Positions 15,850 to 19,943 of a stretch of 20,357 nt of DNA are shown piece after piece. Where the stretch lies: the IMG/VR virus record IMGVR_UViG_3300015373_000227, positions 1-20,357 of that record; one strand, 5' to 3'. How positions within the stretch are numbered: the stretch's first letter is position 1; each line of letters opens with the position of its first letter. Below the pieces are notes generated by a model that was not told where the DNA came from, ran no database searches, and saw nothing but the letters and a program-made list of their open reading frames with translations. The DNA is from a virus. Position numbers and translations under genes: made by a program.

Positions 15850-16135
15850 ACGCCGGATCGCAGTACACACCACTGTTGCGAAGCGCCTGATATTCCTCAT
15901 ACGTGAGGTAAATCTGATCGCCCGCTTTGTAGTCCTTATGCGCCACATTCGCGTCTTGCTTCATGACATAAATGCCTTTTCCCTCATGGGAAGCAGCGGT
16001 ATCCTCGGGAGGTTCCGGCTTCTCGACGTCAGCCATCTTCTCCTCATACTCCTTGGATGCGGCTTCCCGCTCCTCGTCATGCTCCTCCTCGTAAACCTCG
16101 CCTGTCTCTTCGCTGTGCTTCTTGCGCTTAGTCAT
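15848..16135 (-). CDS. 95-aa protein, acidic N-terminus and DUF7210-like C-terminus
   Basis: Residues 1-45 are Lys/Glu-rich and likely disordered or helical. Residues 52-95 form a compact segment (G-K-G-I-Y-V-M-K ... H-K-D-Y-K-A-G-D-Q-I-Y-L-T-Y-E-E-Y-Q-A-L-R-N-S-G-V). That pattern of 'h.Y.aGD.I.LteeE...L...GV' resembles DUF7210-type small phage proteins, often found near head or tail genes; the function is unknown. ATG 16135 overlaps the stop of the 45-aa gene as ATGA, with GGAGG about 7 nt upstream. Its TAA overlaps the strong ribosome site of the following gene. Confidence 0.75.
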   Translation of the reverse strand: MTKRKKHSEETGEVYEEEHDEEREAASKEYEEKMADVEKPEPPEDTAASHEGKGIYVMKQDANVAHKDYKAGDQIYLTYEEYQALRNSGVYCDPA

Positions 16136-16269
16136 CTCTGCCTCCGTTGCTCTTCTTCAGATTTCCTTCTCTCTTCCCGCTCCTTCTCATCCTTACGAGG
16201 CTGTGTCGGATCAGGAAACTCCTCCTCTTCACCTTCACTCGGGTCCGTTGGACTACGTTGCCTTCCCAT
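16132..16269 (-). CDS. 45-aa highly charged protein, unknown
   Basis: The product begins M-G-R-Q-R-S-P-T-D-P-S-E-G and is composed almost wholly of E, R, K, Q and P. The second half is probably a single charged helix. It is supported as a gene by ATG 16269 with GGAG 7 nt upstream, a one-base gap to the previous stop (TAG at 16271-16273), and an ATGA overlap with the next gene. It has no cysteine, aromatic core or membrane segment, so a folded enzyme is unlikely. Confidence 0.6.
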   Translation of the reverse strand: MGRQRSPTDPSEGEEEEFPDPTQPRKDEKEREERRKSEEEQRRQR

Positions 16270-16270
16270 T

Positions 16271-16852
16271 CTAAACTCCATCTATTTTTACTTCCTGGTC
16301 ACCCTTACCGATGATTACGATCCGCAGATCGTTTCGTGCTGCAACAGCGGCATTCTTTTTATCTCCGTACCCACCCGCGTTCATCAGGTACGTGCTTCCT
16401 CTGAGCCTGTTCCTCTCCTCTTTTCCAGCAAGTGCTATGCTGGCAATCTCCGTTAAGGCATCATGACTGTACGCAGCAATCCTCGCGTTAATCATGTCAC
16501 TGTTGATGTTAATGAACTCATTGGTGACTGCCTCGAAGCACTCGGCATAAGCGGGGTGATCCCTTAGCTCTTTGAGTTGCTTCGCTGTAATCCTAAGCGT
16601 ATCTGCAATCTCGCGGTCACCAAGTCCAAGAGTCGTGTACATAAAAACACATGCGATGCCGTTTAATGTCGGCACTGGTGCTGGCAAATCTTTTAGTGTC
16701 CGTTTCTTAGACGGCTTGTAATCCTTATACTCCATCTTTGGCAGAGTCATATCGACTCCGCCATTGATGCGATCCGGTGGCACAATAGTGCCATCAGCCT
16801 TCACGAAGGGATCGCCCCAACGTGCAAGTGGCTTAGCCAGAAGCTTTCCCAC
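16271..16852 (-). CDS. HTH protein, candidate terminase small subunit
   Basis: This 193-aa protein has a central helix-turn-helix-like segment: L-G-L-G-D-R-E-I-A-D-T-L-R-I-T-A-K-Q-L-K (75-94), then H-P-A-Y-A-E-C-F-E-A. It continues into helical repeats (110-160) that could oligomerise. The HTH followed by 'L-x-x-x-P-A-Y' is a pattern seen in phage small terminases, which bind DNA at pac or cos and hand it to the large subunit. The N-terminus (1-60) is Lys/Pro-rich. GTG 16852 overlaps the previous stop as TAGTG with no strong Shine-Dalgarno; the next in-frame ATG is residue 35. If correct, it is encoded almost 9 kb upstream of the large subunit, which is unusual. A regulatory DNA-binding role is the main alternative. 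Confidence 0.55.
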   Translation of the reverse strand: MGKLLAKPLARWGDPFVKADGTIVPPDRINGGVDMTLPKMEYKDYKPSKKRTLKDLPAPVPTLNGIACVFMYTTLGLGDREIADTLRITAKQLKELRDHPAYAECFEAVTNEFININSDMINARIAAYSHDALTEIASIALAGKEERNRLRGSTYLMNAGGYGDKKNAAVAARNDLRIVIIGKGDQEVKIDGV

Positions 16853-17241
16853 TATCTTGTTCCCAACGGATTACGGTCAAGGTTCACTGGTGGGTTAGGT
16901 CCAAGCGTCGTCCGCGTCGTCAGCGTGAGGTAATCCGTATTGAACTCAGTCACGTCCGCAGCCGTCGTCGCTCTATTAACCAGAGCTATCGTCTCGATAG
17001 CTCTCGGCCCACCAAGCTCTTGAGATGGAGCAACCCTCGTAATGTTCTTCGTAGCCGTGACGCCAGGAGCCGCACCAAGCAAAGCAGCCACGATTGCCCT
17101 ATTACCAAGCTGTCCTCTGACTCCCAACTCCTGAGCCACTGAACGTCGCTGAGCCTGCTCACCGCTAATGCTCGCAAGACTGTTGACCCCATTCGTGGGC
17201 CAGAAACCTCCGAGAACTGTAGCTACTGCGAGTGTCGTCAT
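16852..17241 (-). CDS. Unknown 129-aa protein, first gene of the late operon
   Basis: The first minus-strand gene after the control region. It is Ala/Thr/Val/Asn-rich and begins M-T-T-L-A-V-A-T-V-L-G-G-F-W-P-T-N-G-V-N. The N-terminal hydrophobic stretch is interrupted and not a clear signal peptide. The low-Lys, Thr/Asn-rich composition is like a virion or decoration protein, but no family was recognised. ATG 17241 has AGGAGG about 7 nt upstream, preceded by a stem-loop in the leader (17259-17292). The stop TAG overlaps the next GTG start. Confidence 0.75.
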   Translation of the reverse strand: MTTLAVATVLGGFWPTNGVNSLASISGEQAQRRSVAQELGVRGQLGNRAIVAALLGAAPGVTATKNITRVAPSQELGGPRAIETIALVNRATTAADVTEFNTDYLTLTTRTTLGPNPPVNLDRNPLGTR

Positions 17242-17258
17242 CGTTGCCTCCTAGGTAA

Positions 17259-17292
17259 AGGTGGTGAGGGCCTATGGCAACCCCCACCACCT
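17259..17292 (-). other. Stem-loop upstream of first late gene
   Basis: AGGTGGTG (17259-17266) and CACCACCT (17285-17292) are perfect 8-bp arms. In the minus-strand transcript the hairpin ends just upstream of the AGGAGG ribosome site of the 129-aa gene. It has only three T after it, so it is not a typical terminator. It may affect translation or mRNA stability. Confidence 0.5.
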
Positions 17293-17345
17293 ATTGCGCG
17301 AACAAGTCACAGGCGAGGGAGATTCTACATTAGGCGCCTCCAGGT

Positions 17346-17360
17346 TGTGTGAGTCACACA
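17346..17360. repeat. Control-region palindrome 10
   Basis: TGTGTGAGTCACACA, perfect, in the late leader about 80-95 nt after the predicted minus-strand start. A minus-strand TAGAAT (17327-17322) lies 18 bp beyond it. Confidence 0.88.
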
Positions 17361-17367
17361 AGTTCAA

Positions 17368-17407
17368 GGTGCGGGCCGAGGACCAGGCCAGGAACTCAGC
17401 CCGCACC
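17368..17407 (-). other. Stem-loop in late leader
   Basis: Perfect 9-bp arms GGTGCGGGC (17368-17376) and GCCCGCACC (17399-17407) are separated by 22 nt. It lies next to the palindrome at 17346-17360 in the predicted late leader. No T-run is present on either side. Confidence 0.5.
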
Positions 17408-17408
17408 A

Positions 17409-17436
17409 ATGAGCGACGTGGAGTTGAAACGCTCAT
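17409..17436 (-). other. Stem-loop at start of late leader
   Basis: Perfect 7-bp arms ATGAGCG (17409-17415) and CGCTCAT (17430-17436) flank a 14-nt loop. It starts about at the predicted minus-strand transcription start and is the third hairpin in the leader. Confidence 0.4.
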
Positions 17437-17444
17437 GCTCTCAC

Positions 17445-17473
17445 TTTGTAACATATCTACAGATCGTAGTCAA
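17445..17473 (-). promoter_or_regulatory. Candidate sigma70-type late promoter (minus strand)
   Basis: Minus-strand TTGACT (17473-17468), a 17-bp spacer and TACAAA (17450-17445) would give a start near 17438, about 195 nt before the first late gene. The -10 matches consensus at only 4 of 6 positions. The -35 box overlaps a TGACTACG motif like those clustered at 18234-18544, so the same factor might control it. It is the best candidate for driving the whole late block. Confidence 0.4.
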
Positions 17474-17521
17474 GCGATTTCTACGCTACGTCGCCACAGA
17501 TATGAGAGTGCTATCTTGCTC

Positions 17522-17542
17522 GCTTGTCACTTCGTGACAAGC
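17522..17542. promoter_or_regulatory. Perfect 9-bp inverted repeat, operator or hairpin
   Basis: GCTTGTCAC (17522-17530) and GTGACAAGC (17534-17542) flank a 3-nt TTC centre. No T-run follows on either strand, so it is not a standard terminator. It lies 22 bp upstream of the P1 -35 box and could be an operator for a dimeric regulator. Confidence 0.5.
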
Positions 17543-17564
17543 TCGCGGGCCTCGAAAATAATGC

Positions 17565-17593
17565 TTGACAAGGGATTGCTTTTAGTGTATTAT
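17565..17593 (+). promoter_or_regulatory. Sigma70-type promoter P1 (plus strand)
   Basis: TTGACA (17565-17570), a 17-bp spacer, and TATTAT (17588-17593) is near-consensus. The start would be near 17600. No gene with a ribosome site starts before 17911, so P1 makes either an untranslated RNA or a longer leader for the 31-aa peptide. It shares the wider context CTTGACAAGG with P2. Confidence 0.65.
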
Positions 17594-17696
17594 CATGATA
17601 GGCTGCCAGGGTGGTTGAGGGGGGGTACATATACAGCGGTCCCGGCTCACTGGCGCGCTTTGGCGCGCGCGACAGAAGATTGCAACCCATTTTGCC

Positions 17697-17711
17697 CGTG
17701 TGATTCACACA
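17697..17711. repeat. Control-region palindrome 11
   Basis: CGTGTGATTCACACA, 14 of 15, ending 10 bp before the P2 -35 box. Confidence 0.88.
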
Positions 17712-17721
17712 AAAATACCAC

Positions 17722-17750
17722 TTGACAAGGTTTTCTCGCCGTGCTACTGT
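17722..17750 (+). promoter_or_regulatory. Sigma70-type promoter P2 (plus strand)
   Basis: TTGACA (17722-17727), a 17-bp spacer, and TACTGT (17745-17750) would start transcription near 17757. A palindrome copy (17697-17711) ends 10 bp before the -35 box, a position suited to regulation. Downstream lies an intrinsic terminator within ~65 nt, then the 31-aa membrane peptide gene. Confidence 0.6.
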
Positions 17751-17781
17751 ACTTATGTTACCGCGAGTGCATTGGTACTTA

Positions 17782-17822
17782 GTGGGTGTGCGGTATTCAC
17801 CTCCCGTAACACCCACCTTTTT
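17782..17822 (+). terminator. Intrinsic terminator / attenuator downstream of P2
   Basis: GTGGGTGT (17782-17789) pairs with ACACCCAC (17809-17816). An inner GCGG/CCGT pairing extends the stem to about 12 bp with one bulge. It is followed by CTTTTT (17817-17822). This is a good rho-independent terminator. It sits between P2 and the 31-aa gene, so P2 transcripts would mostly end as a ~65-nt RNA unless read through. Confidence 0.7.
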
Positions 17823-17859
17823 CCAGGCACTCTGTGCTCCAGCGCCCGTTGGAGACTCG

Positions 17860-17893
17860 CCCCCGGTCCTTGGCGCCCTCCGAGGATCGGGGG
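17860..17893 (+). other. Strong GC-rich hairpin before the 31-aa gene
   Basis: CCCCCGGTCCTTGG (17860-17873) pairs with 17880-17893 over 14 bp (two G-U pairs) around a 6-nt loop. It ends about 10 nt before the GGTGA ribosome site of the membrane peptide. A smaller hairpin (CTCCA / TGGAG, 17837-17854) precedes it. Together with the terminator this makes a structured leader. Confidence 0.55.
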
Positions 17894-17910
17894 GATTCAT
17901 TTGGTGAAGC

Positions 17911-18006
17911 ATGGCTGACGAATCCGAACATAGGTTCATCATTGCCGCTATCATCCTAATCGCGATCGTAAGCATTATCACAGTCCTCTCTCACCTCTTG
18001 CCCTAA
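17911..18006 (+). CDS. 31-aa single-span membrane peptide
   Basis: This tiny gene encodes a charged N-terminus M-A-D-E-S-E-H-R followed by one hydrophobic helix (residues 9-27, mostly I, A, V and L), ending S-H-L-L-P. The ribosome site is GGTGA (17903-17907), 3 nt before ATG, similar to the (AGA)GGTGA sites of the other plus-strand genes here. It lies downstream of P2 and its attenuator and is followed by a 9-bp hairpin. Short single-span peptides in phage control regions can be superinfection-exclusion, lysis-inhibition or toxin-type proteins. Which of these applies cannot be read from the sequence, and it may be unrelated to any of them. Confidence 0.6.
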   Translation: MADESEHRFIIAAIILIAIVSIITVLSHLLP

Positions 18007-18017
18007 AACCTCCCCTC

Positions 18018-18055
18018 AGCCGAAGTCCTCGCGCCGCAGGCACGGAACTTCGGCT
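18018..18055 (+). terminator. Hairpin after 31-aa gene, terminator-like
   Basis: AGCCGAAGT (18018-18026) and ACTTCGGCT (18047-18055) are perfect 9-bp arms around a 20-nt loop. The following TCGTCTTCGT is only moderately T-rich, so termination efficiency is doubtful. It lies 11 nt after the stop codon. Confidence 0.4.
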
Positions 18056-18111
18056 TCGTCTTCGTCCGGGTGCTGTTCTCGGCGAATGAAGACCCGAATC
18101 TTTATGCTCCC

Positions 18112-18126
18112 TGTGTGACTCACACA
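18112..18126. repeat. Control-region palindrome 12
   Basis: TGTGTGACTCACACA, perfect, between the 31-aa gene's 3' hairpin and the iteron cluster. Confidence 0.88.
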
Positions 18127-18317
18127 AGTCCAGGGCTTTCATGAACAGCATTAACCTCAGTTTCAATATCAATTCCAATAACATTATCCGATCACGATCC
18201 GTCTCGCTTCGCTCGTTTGCCGTTGATGCGGAATGTAGTCAACTACAGTTTGTGATCGGGGGGGACTACGAGGGGTGGTCATGCTACGGAATGAAGCTAC
18301 AGAGGGCGCGAAAACGC

Positions 18318-18332
18318 TGTGTGCCTCACACA
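18318..18332. repeat. Control-region palindrome 13, degenerate
   Basis: TGTGTGCCTCACACA, one central mismatch, in the -35 to spacer region of the TATAAT at 18339. Confidence 0.75.
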
Positions 18333-18338
18333 AATCCG

Positions 18339-18344
18339 TATAAT
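18339..18344 (+). promoter_or_regulatory. Consensus TATAAT with palindrome at the -35 side
   Basis: A perfect -10 hexamer has no TTGACA 16-18 bp upstream. The degenerate palindrome TGTGTGCCTCACACA (18318-18332) covers that region, and a TGACTACG repeat starts at the last base of the hexamer. This would suit a promoter that needs, or is blocked by, the palindrome-binding protein. Confidence 0.4.
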
Positions 18345-18564
18345 GACTACGATACCGAGGCACCCGTACGCGAATCGCGCGGATGGATGACCACATTACG
18401 TATTCAAGTGACCACAATGACATCATTCATATCGTAGTCAAAACACATAGAGTAGTCGGAGATTGACTACAGCGGAGAACGTGACCCGGAAGCGTAGTTG
18501 TTCCGTGCCTACGGCGCAGGAATGACTACGCGATGATGACTACAGAGCGCATGCTCGTGGAACG

Positions 18565-18640
18565 AATGAAATGGAAATGTCAATAGAAATATTTTCGCAA
18601 AATGCAACCAAGAGTTGATTGACAAAAATCCACAACCAGG
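18565..18640. other. A+T-rich stretch beside the iteron cluster
   Basis: This roughly 75-bp stretch is visibly A-rich (runs such as GAAATATTTTC and GACAAAAATCC), unlike the surrounding ~50-55% GC sequence. It lies about 20 bp after the last TGACTAC repeat and could be a duplex-unwinding element if the cluster is an origin. Confidence 0.4.
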
Positions 18641-18646
18641 CGCAAG

Positions 18647-18814
18647 GTGGAGGATCACATTCGATATGAGGTGAAGAGATACAGAGAACAGACGGCCATT
18701 AGGCCAGCGAGAACAGGAACTCGCACGGGACACCCGATGACGGTGGCGCGAATGCCATGCCAACCACGGCTTACCCACAAATTCCCACAAACCGAAGCGG
18801 GTAACCCTTGCTAA
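18647..18814 (+). CDS. Possible 55-aa small protein, weak
   Basis: A GTG-started frame encodes V/M-E-D-H-I-R-Y-E-V-K-R-Y-R-E-Q-T-A followed by a basic Pro/Thr/Arg-rich tail, ending at TAA 18812-18814. The first 17 residues look like a charged helix. There is only a weak AGG upstream and no promoter. It may be a chance frame; no family was recognised. Confidence 0.2.
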   Translation: MEDHIRYEVKRYREQTAIRPARTGTRTGHPMTVARMPCQPRLTHKFPQTEAGNPC

Positions 18815-18882
18815 CCGTATGCGGACCATGCGTGCCATTGCACTGTGAGCCATCCCCGCGATAGGCCAAGGGAGAAAAATCT

Positions 18883-18897
18883 AGTGTGAAGCACACA
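18883..18897. repeat. Early-gene palindrome 14, degenerate
   Basis: AGTGTGAAGCACACA, outer arms kept and centre altered. It is followed by ACGCAA and the AGAGGTGA of the 69-aa gene. Confidence 0.65.
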
Positions 18898-18913
18898 ACG
18901 CAAGAGGTGAAAC

Positions 18914-19123
18914 ATGGTTTACGTGGTCCATACGACGCGGGACGGGAAGGCGGAATGGTTTGATGCCTTCCGGCCCGCGTTTCGAGCTTGGAAAGCAGCG
19001 TTGCGCCGCGATGGTTTGCGGGGCGATGCAGCGCTATGGCATGGCGAAAGAACAGGAACGGTCTGGACGCTGGTTTATTCCAGCACAGGCTACCCCAGCA
19101 AGCTTTCGCGCCCTCCAATGTAA
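18914..19123 (+). CDS. Unknown 69-aa protein
   Basis: This product begins M-V-Y-V-V-H-T-T-R-D-G-K-A-E-W-F-D-A-F and is rich in Trp and Arg. It is soluble, with no signal or membrane segment. The ribosome site AGAGGTGA lies 5 nt before ATG. An overlapping longer frame from 18960 lacks a ribosome site and is rejected. A degenerate palindrome (18883-18897) and the shared leader ACGCAA immediately precede it. First of four plus-strand small genes, probably early or regulatory, but I do not recognise it. Confidence 0.75.
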   Translation: MVYVVHTTRDGKAEWFDAFRPAFRAWKAALRRDGLRGDAALWHGERTGTVWTLVYSSTGYPSKLSRPPM

Positions 19124-19181
19124 GGGAGGCACTTCAAGGGCAATTAAAGCGCTGTACGGCGTTCTAATTGCCTTTGGAGGG
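19111..19181 (+). other. Alternative stem-loops between 69-aa and 80-aa genes
   Basis: CAAGGGCAATTA (19135-19146) and TAATTGCCTTTG (19165-19176) form a 12-bp stem with one G-U pair and an 18-nt loop. Outside it, CCCTCCAA (19111-19118) can pair with TTGGAGGG (19174-19181) or, over 5 bp, with the nearer GGAGG (19125-19129). These pairings are mutually exclusive. No T-run follows. Confidence 0.5.
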
Positions 19182-19222
19182 CATTCCAATGGGGAAGTAA
19201 GTCCCGAAAAAGAGGTGAAGTC

Positions 19223-19465
19223 ATGAATAAGCTTTTTGCAATCGTCGCGCTGTTGCTGGTTTCGACCAATGCCATGGCGCAGTCCCCGACCTATTCGGAC
19301 GTTATCAAGACGTGCGGAGCGGAATGGAGAGAGCGCACGGACAAGGCGACGAACAAGGGACGGGACGCTTGGAACACGTTTCGCAAGGATTGCGTAGCTC
19401 GCAAGGGTTACGTGACAAAGGCTCAGGCGCGAGGTGAGTTTCAGCGCGTTCCCGACAAGCAGTAA
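19223..19465 (+). CDS. Secreted 80-aa periplasmic protein with two cysteines
   Basis: The N-terminus is a classic Sec signal peptide: M-N-K, a hydrophobic core (residues 4-15), and A-M-A at 17-19 with cleavage before Q20. The mature ~61-aa domain has C31-G-A-E-W-R-E-R and W50-N-T-F-R-K-D-C57, a Cys-x3-Trp ... Trp-x2-Phe-x3-Cys pattern. I associate this with small secreted proteins of Rhizobiales; the two cysteines could form a disulphide. The ribosome site AGAGGTGA is 5 nt before ATG 19223. In a phage it is a likely moron that acts in the host envelope, or a gene captured from the host. Confidence 0.8.
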   Translation: MNKLFAIVALLLVSTNAMAQSPTYSDVIKTCGAEWRERTDKATNKGRDAWNTFRKDCVARKGYVTKAQARGEFQRVPDKQ

Positions 19466-19467
19466 AT

Positions 19468-19526
19468 CGGCATTCGCTGCATGGCGACTAGGCGCAAGCT
19501 TAGTCGCTATGCGGGGCTTGATGCCG
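19468..19526 (+). other. Long stem-loop between 80-aa and 70-aa genes
   Basis: GCATGGCGACTA (19479-19490) and TAGTCGCTATGC (19501-19512) form a 12-bp stem with one G-U pair and a 10-nt loop. CGGCAT (19468-19473) and ATGCCG (19521-19526) add an outer stem. It lies just after the stop codon with no T-run; it may protect the 3' end or tune expression. Confidence 0.55.
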
Positions 19527-19560
19527 GAATAACCGCCCCCGGCGAAAGAGAGGTGACGTC

Positions 19561-19773
19561 ATGGCGAAAGCGCCAAAGATGCAAGGCGAGTTGATCGGAC
19601 GCAATGTCACGGTCGCTCTGGAAGGAAATACCATCGTCATTCGCGTTAATGCGGATGCCGAAGGGACGGAAAGCAAGAGTGGAAAGAGCAGCGTGGTAGG
19701 CACTACGAACGGGAACGTGGCAATTCCCGGCACTGATCTGAAGCTTGGCTTAAACGTCTACCGGCCACTTTGA
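19561..19773 (+). CDS. 70-aa conserved-looking hypothetical protein
   Basis: This product begins M-A-K-A-P-K-M-Q-G-E-L-I-G-R-N-V-T-V-A-L-E-G and ends N-V-A-I-P-G-T-D-L-K-L-G-L-N-V-Y. It is a small all-beta-looking soluble protein. I recall similar short proteins in proteobacterial phage genomes but know no function. ATG 19561 has AGAGGTGA 5 nt upstream, the same spacing as the two genes before it. Confidence 0.78.
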   Translation: MAKAPKMQGELIGRNVTVALEGNTIVIRVNADAEGTESKSGKSSVVGTTNGNVAIPGTDLKLGLNVYRPL

Positions 19774-19781
19774 TTTTCGTT

Positions 19782-19814
19782 TGTGCGGCAAGGTCGAAAG
19801 GCCTTTGCCGCACA
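19782..19814 (+). other. Perfect 10-bp stem-loop after 70-aa gene
   Basis: TGTGCGGCAA (19782-19791) and TTGCCGCACA (19805-19814) are exact arms around a 13-nt loop that can itself pair AGG/CCT. It lies 8 nt after the stop. The downstream sequence is not T-rich, so factor-independent termination is doubtful. Confidence 0.55.
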
Positions 19815-19848
19815 TGCCGAAGTCAAAAAACGCAGAGAAAATAAGGAC

Positions 19849-19878
19849 TTGACAATCTGTTTTGTTGTGTGGCAGAAT
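19849..19878 (+). promoter_or_regulatory. Sigma70-type promoter P3 (plus strand)
   Basis: TTGACA (19849-19854), an 18-bp spacer, and CAGAAT (19873-19878) would start transcription near 19885. The palindrome at 19907-19921 then lies about 22-36 bp downstream of the start, suited to a roadblock. It would drive the gene at 19944. Confidence 0.5.
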
Positions 19879-19906
19879 TGTCACTGTTGCGCGAATGCAG
19901 CAGAGT

Positions 19907-19921
19907 TGTGTGATACACACA
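19907..19921. repeat. Early-gene palindrome 15, degenerate
   Basis: TGTGTGATACACACA, one mismatch, downstream of P3 and followed by ACGCAA in the leader of the gene at 19944. Confidence 0.75.
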
Positions 19922-19943
19922 ACGCAAACGTGGAGACTAACAC

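Larger units (their letters stand above)
17242..17600. other. Late-operon leader and divergent promoter region, no convincing gene
   Basis: Between the first late gene and plus-strand promoter P1 there is no frame with a ribosome site. It holds a minus-strand promoter candidate, three stem-loops within the predicted ~195-nt minus-strand leader, one palindrome copy (17346-17360), one TGACTAC motif (17465-17472) and a perfect 9-bp hairpin (17522-17542). An inverted pair CATATCT / AGATATG flanks the promoter's -35 side. Confidence 0.6.
18234..18544. repeat. TGACTAC iteron-like cluster
   Basis: The 7-mer TGACTAC occurs exactly six times on one strand or the other: 18234-18241 (-), 18344-18351 (+), 18433-18440 (-), 18464-18471 (+), 18523-18530 (+) and 18537-18544 (+); each 8-bp span adds a final A or G. 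Close variants are GACTACG (18264-18270), TGACCAC (18275-18281 reversed, 18388-18394, 18409-18416), GTAGTCG (18452-18458) and CGTAGTTG (18493-18500). The first copy is part of a TGTAGTCAACTACA palindrome. By hand arithmetic about 0.04 exact copies are expected by chance in this length. Clustered short repeats beside A+T-rich DNA suggest a replication origin or multi-site operator. Confidence 0.7.
18007..18913. other. Control region / possible replication origin, no convincing gene
   Basis: After the membrane peptide come a 9-bp hairpin, palindrome copies (18112-18126, 18318-18332 and 18883-18897), a consensus TATAAT (18339-18344), a cluster of TGACTAC-type repeats (18234-18544) and an A+T-rich stretch (about 18565-18640). 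A weak 55-aa frame begins with GTG at 18647. The other frames in this stretch have no ribosome site or protein-like composition. Confidence 0.6.

Noticed and set aside
17272-17454. 60-aa minus-strand frame in the late leader
   Set aside because: No Shine-Dalgarno, runs through three stem-loops and the palindrome, and its composition is not protein-like.
17511-17981. 156-aa minus-strand frame through promoters P1 and P2
   Set aside because: It runs antisense across two good promoters, a terminator and the 31-aa gene, with no ribosome site and no family resemblance.
18141-18437. 98-aa plus-strand frame after the palindrome at 18112
   Set aside because: Only a weak AGGG upstream, Ser/Asn-rich unprotein-like sequence, and it is filled with TGACTAC repeats, so it is more likely non-coding control DNA.
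18383-18466. 27-aa plus-strand frame in the iteron cluster
   Set aside because: No ribosome site, and its codons are largely TGACCAC and GTAGTC repeats.
19111-19181. Inverted repeats as ends of a tiny mobile element
   Set aside because: The arms are only 8-12 bp, no target-site duplication or transposase is present, and similar stem-loops lie in the other two gaps.
18960-19226. 88-aa plus-strand frame overlapping the 69-aa gene
   Set aside because: It has no ribosome site, while the 18914 start has AGAGGTGA; it overlaps most of the better supported gene.
321-19921. Reading the palindromes as a CRISPR array
   Set aside because: Spacing is irregular, from hundreds of bases to several kb, repeats are only 15 bp, and genes rather than spacers lie between.
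321-19921. Reading the palindromes as CRP/FNR sites
   Set aside because: CRP needs TGTGA-N6-TCACA; here the half-sites are one base apart. FNR's TTGAT-N4-ATCAA does not match either.
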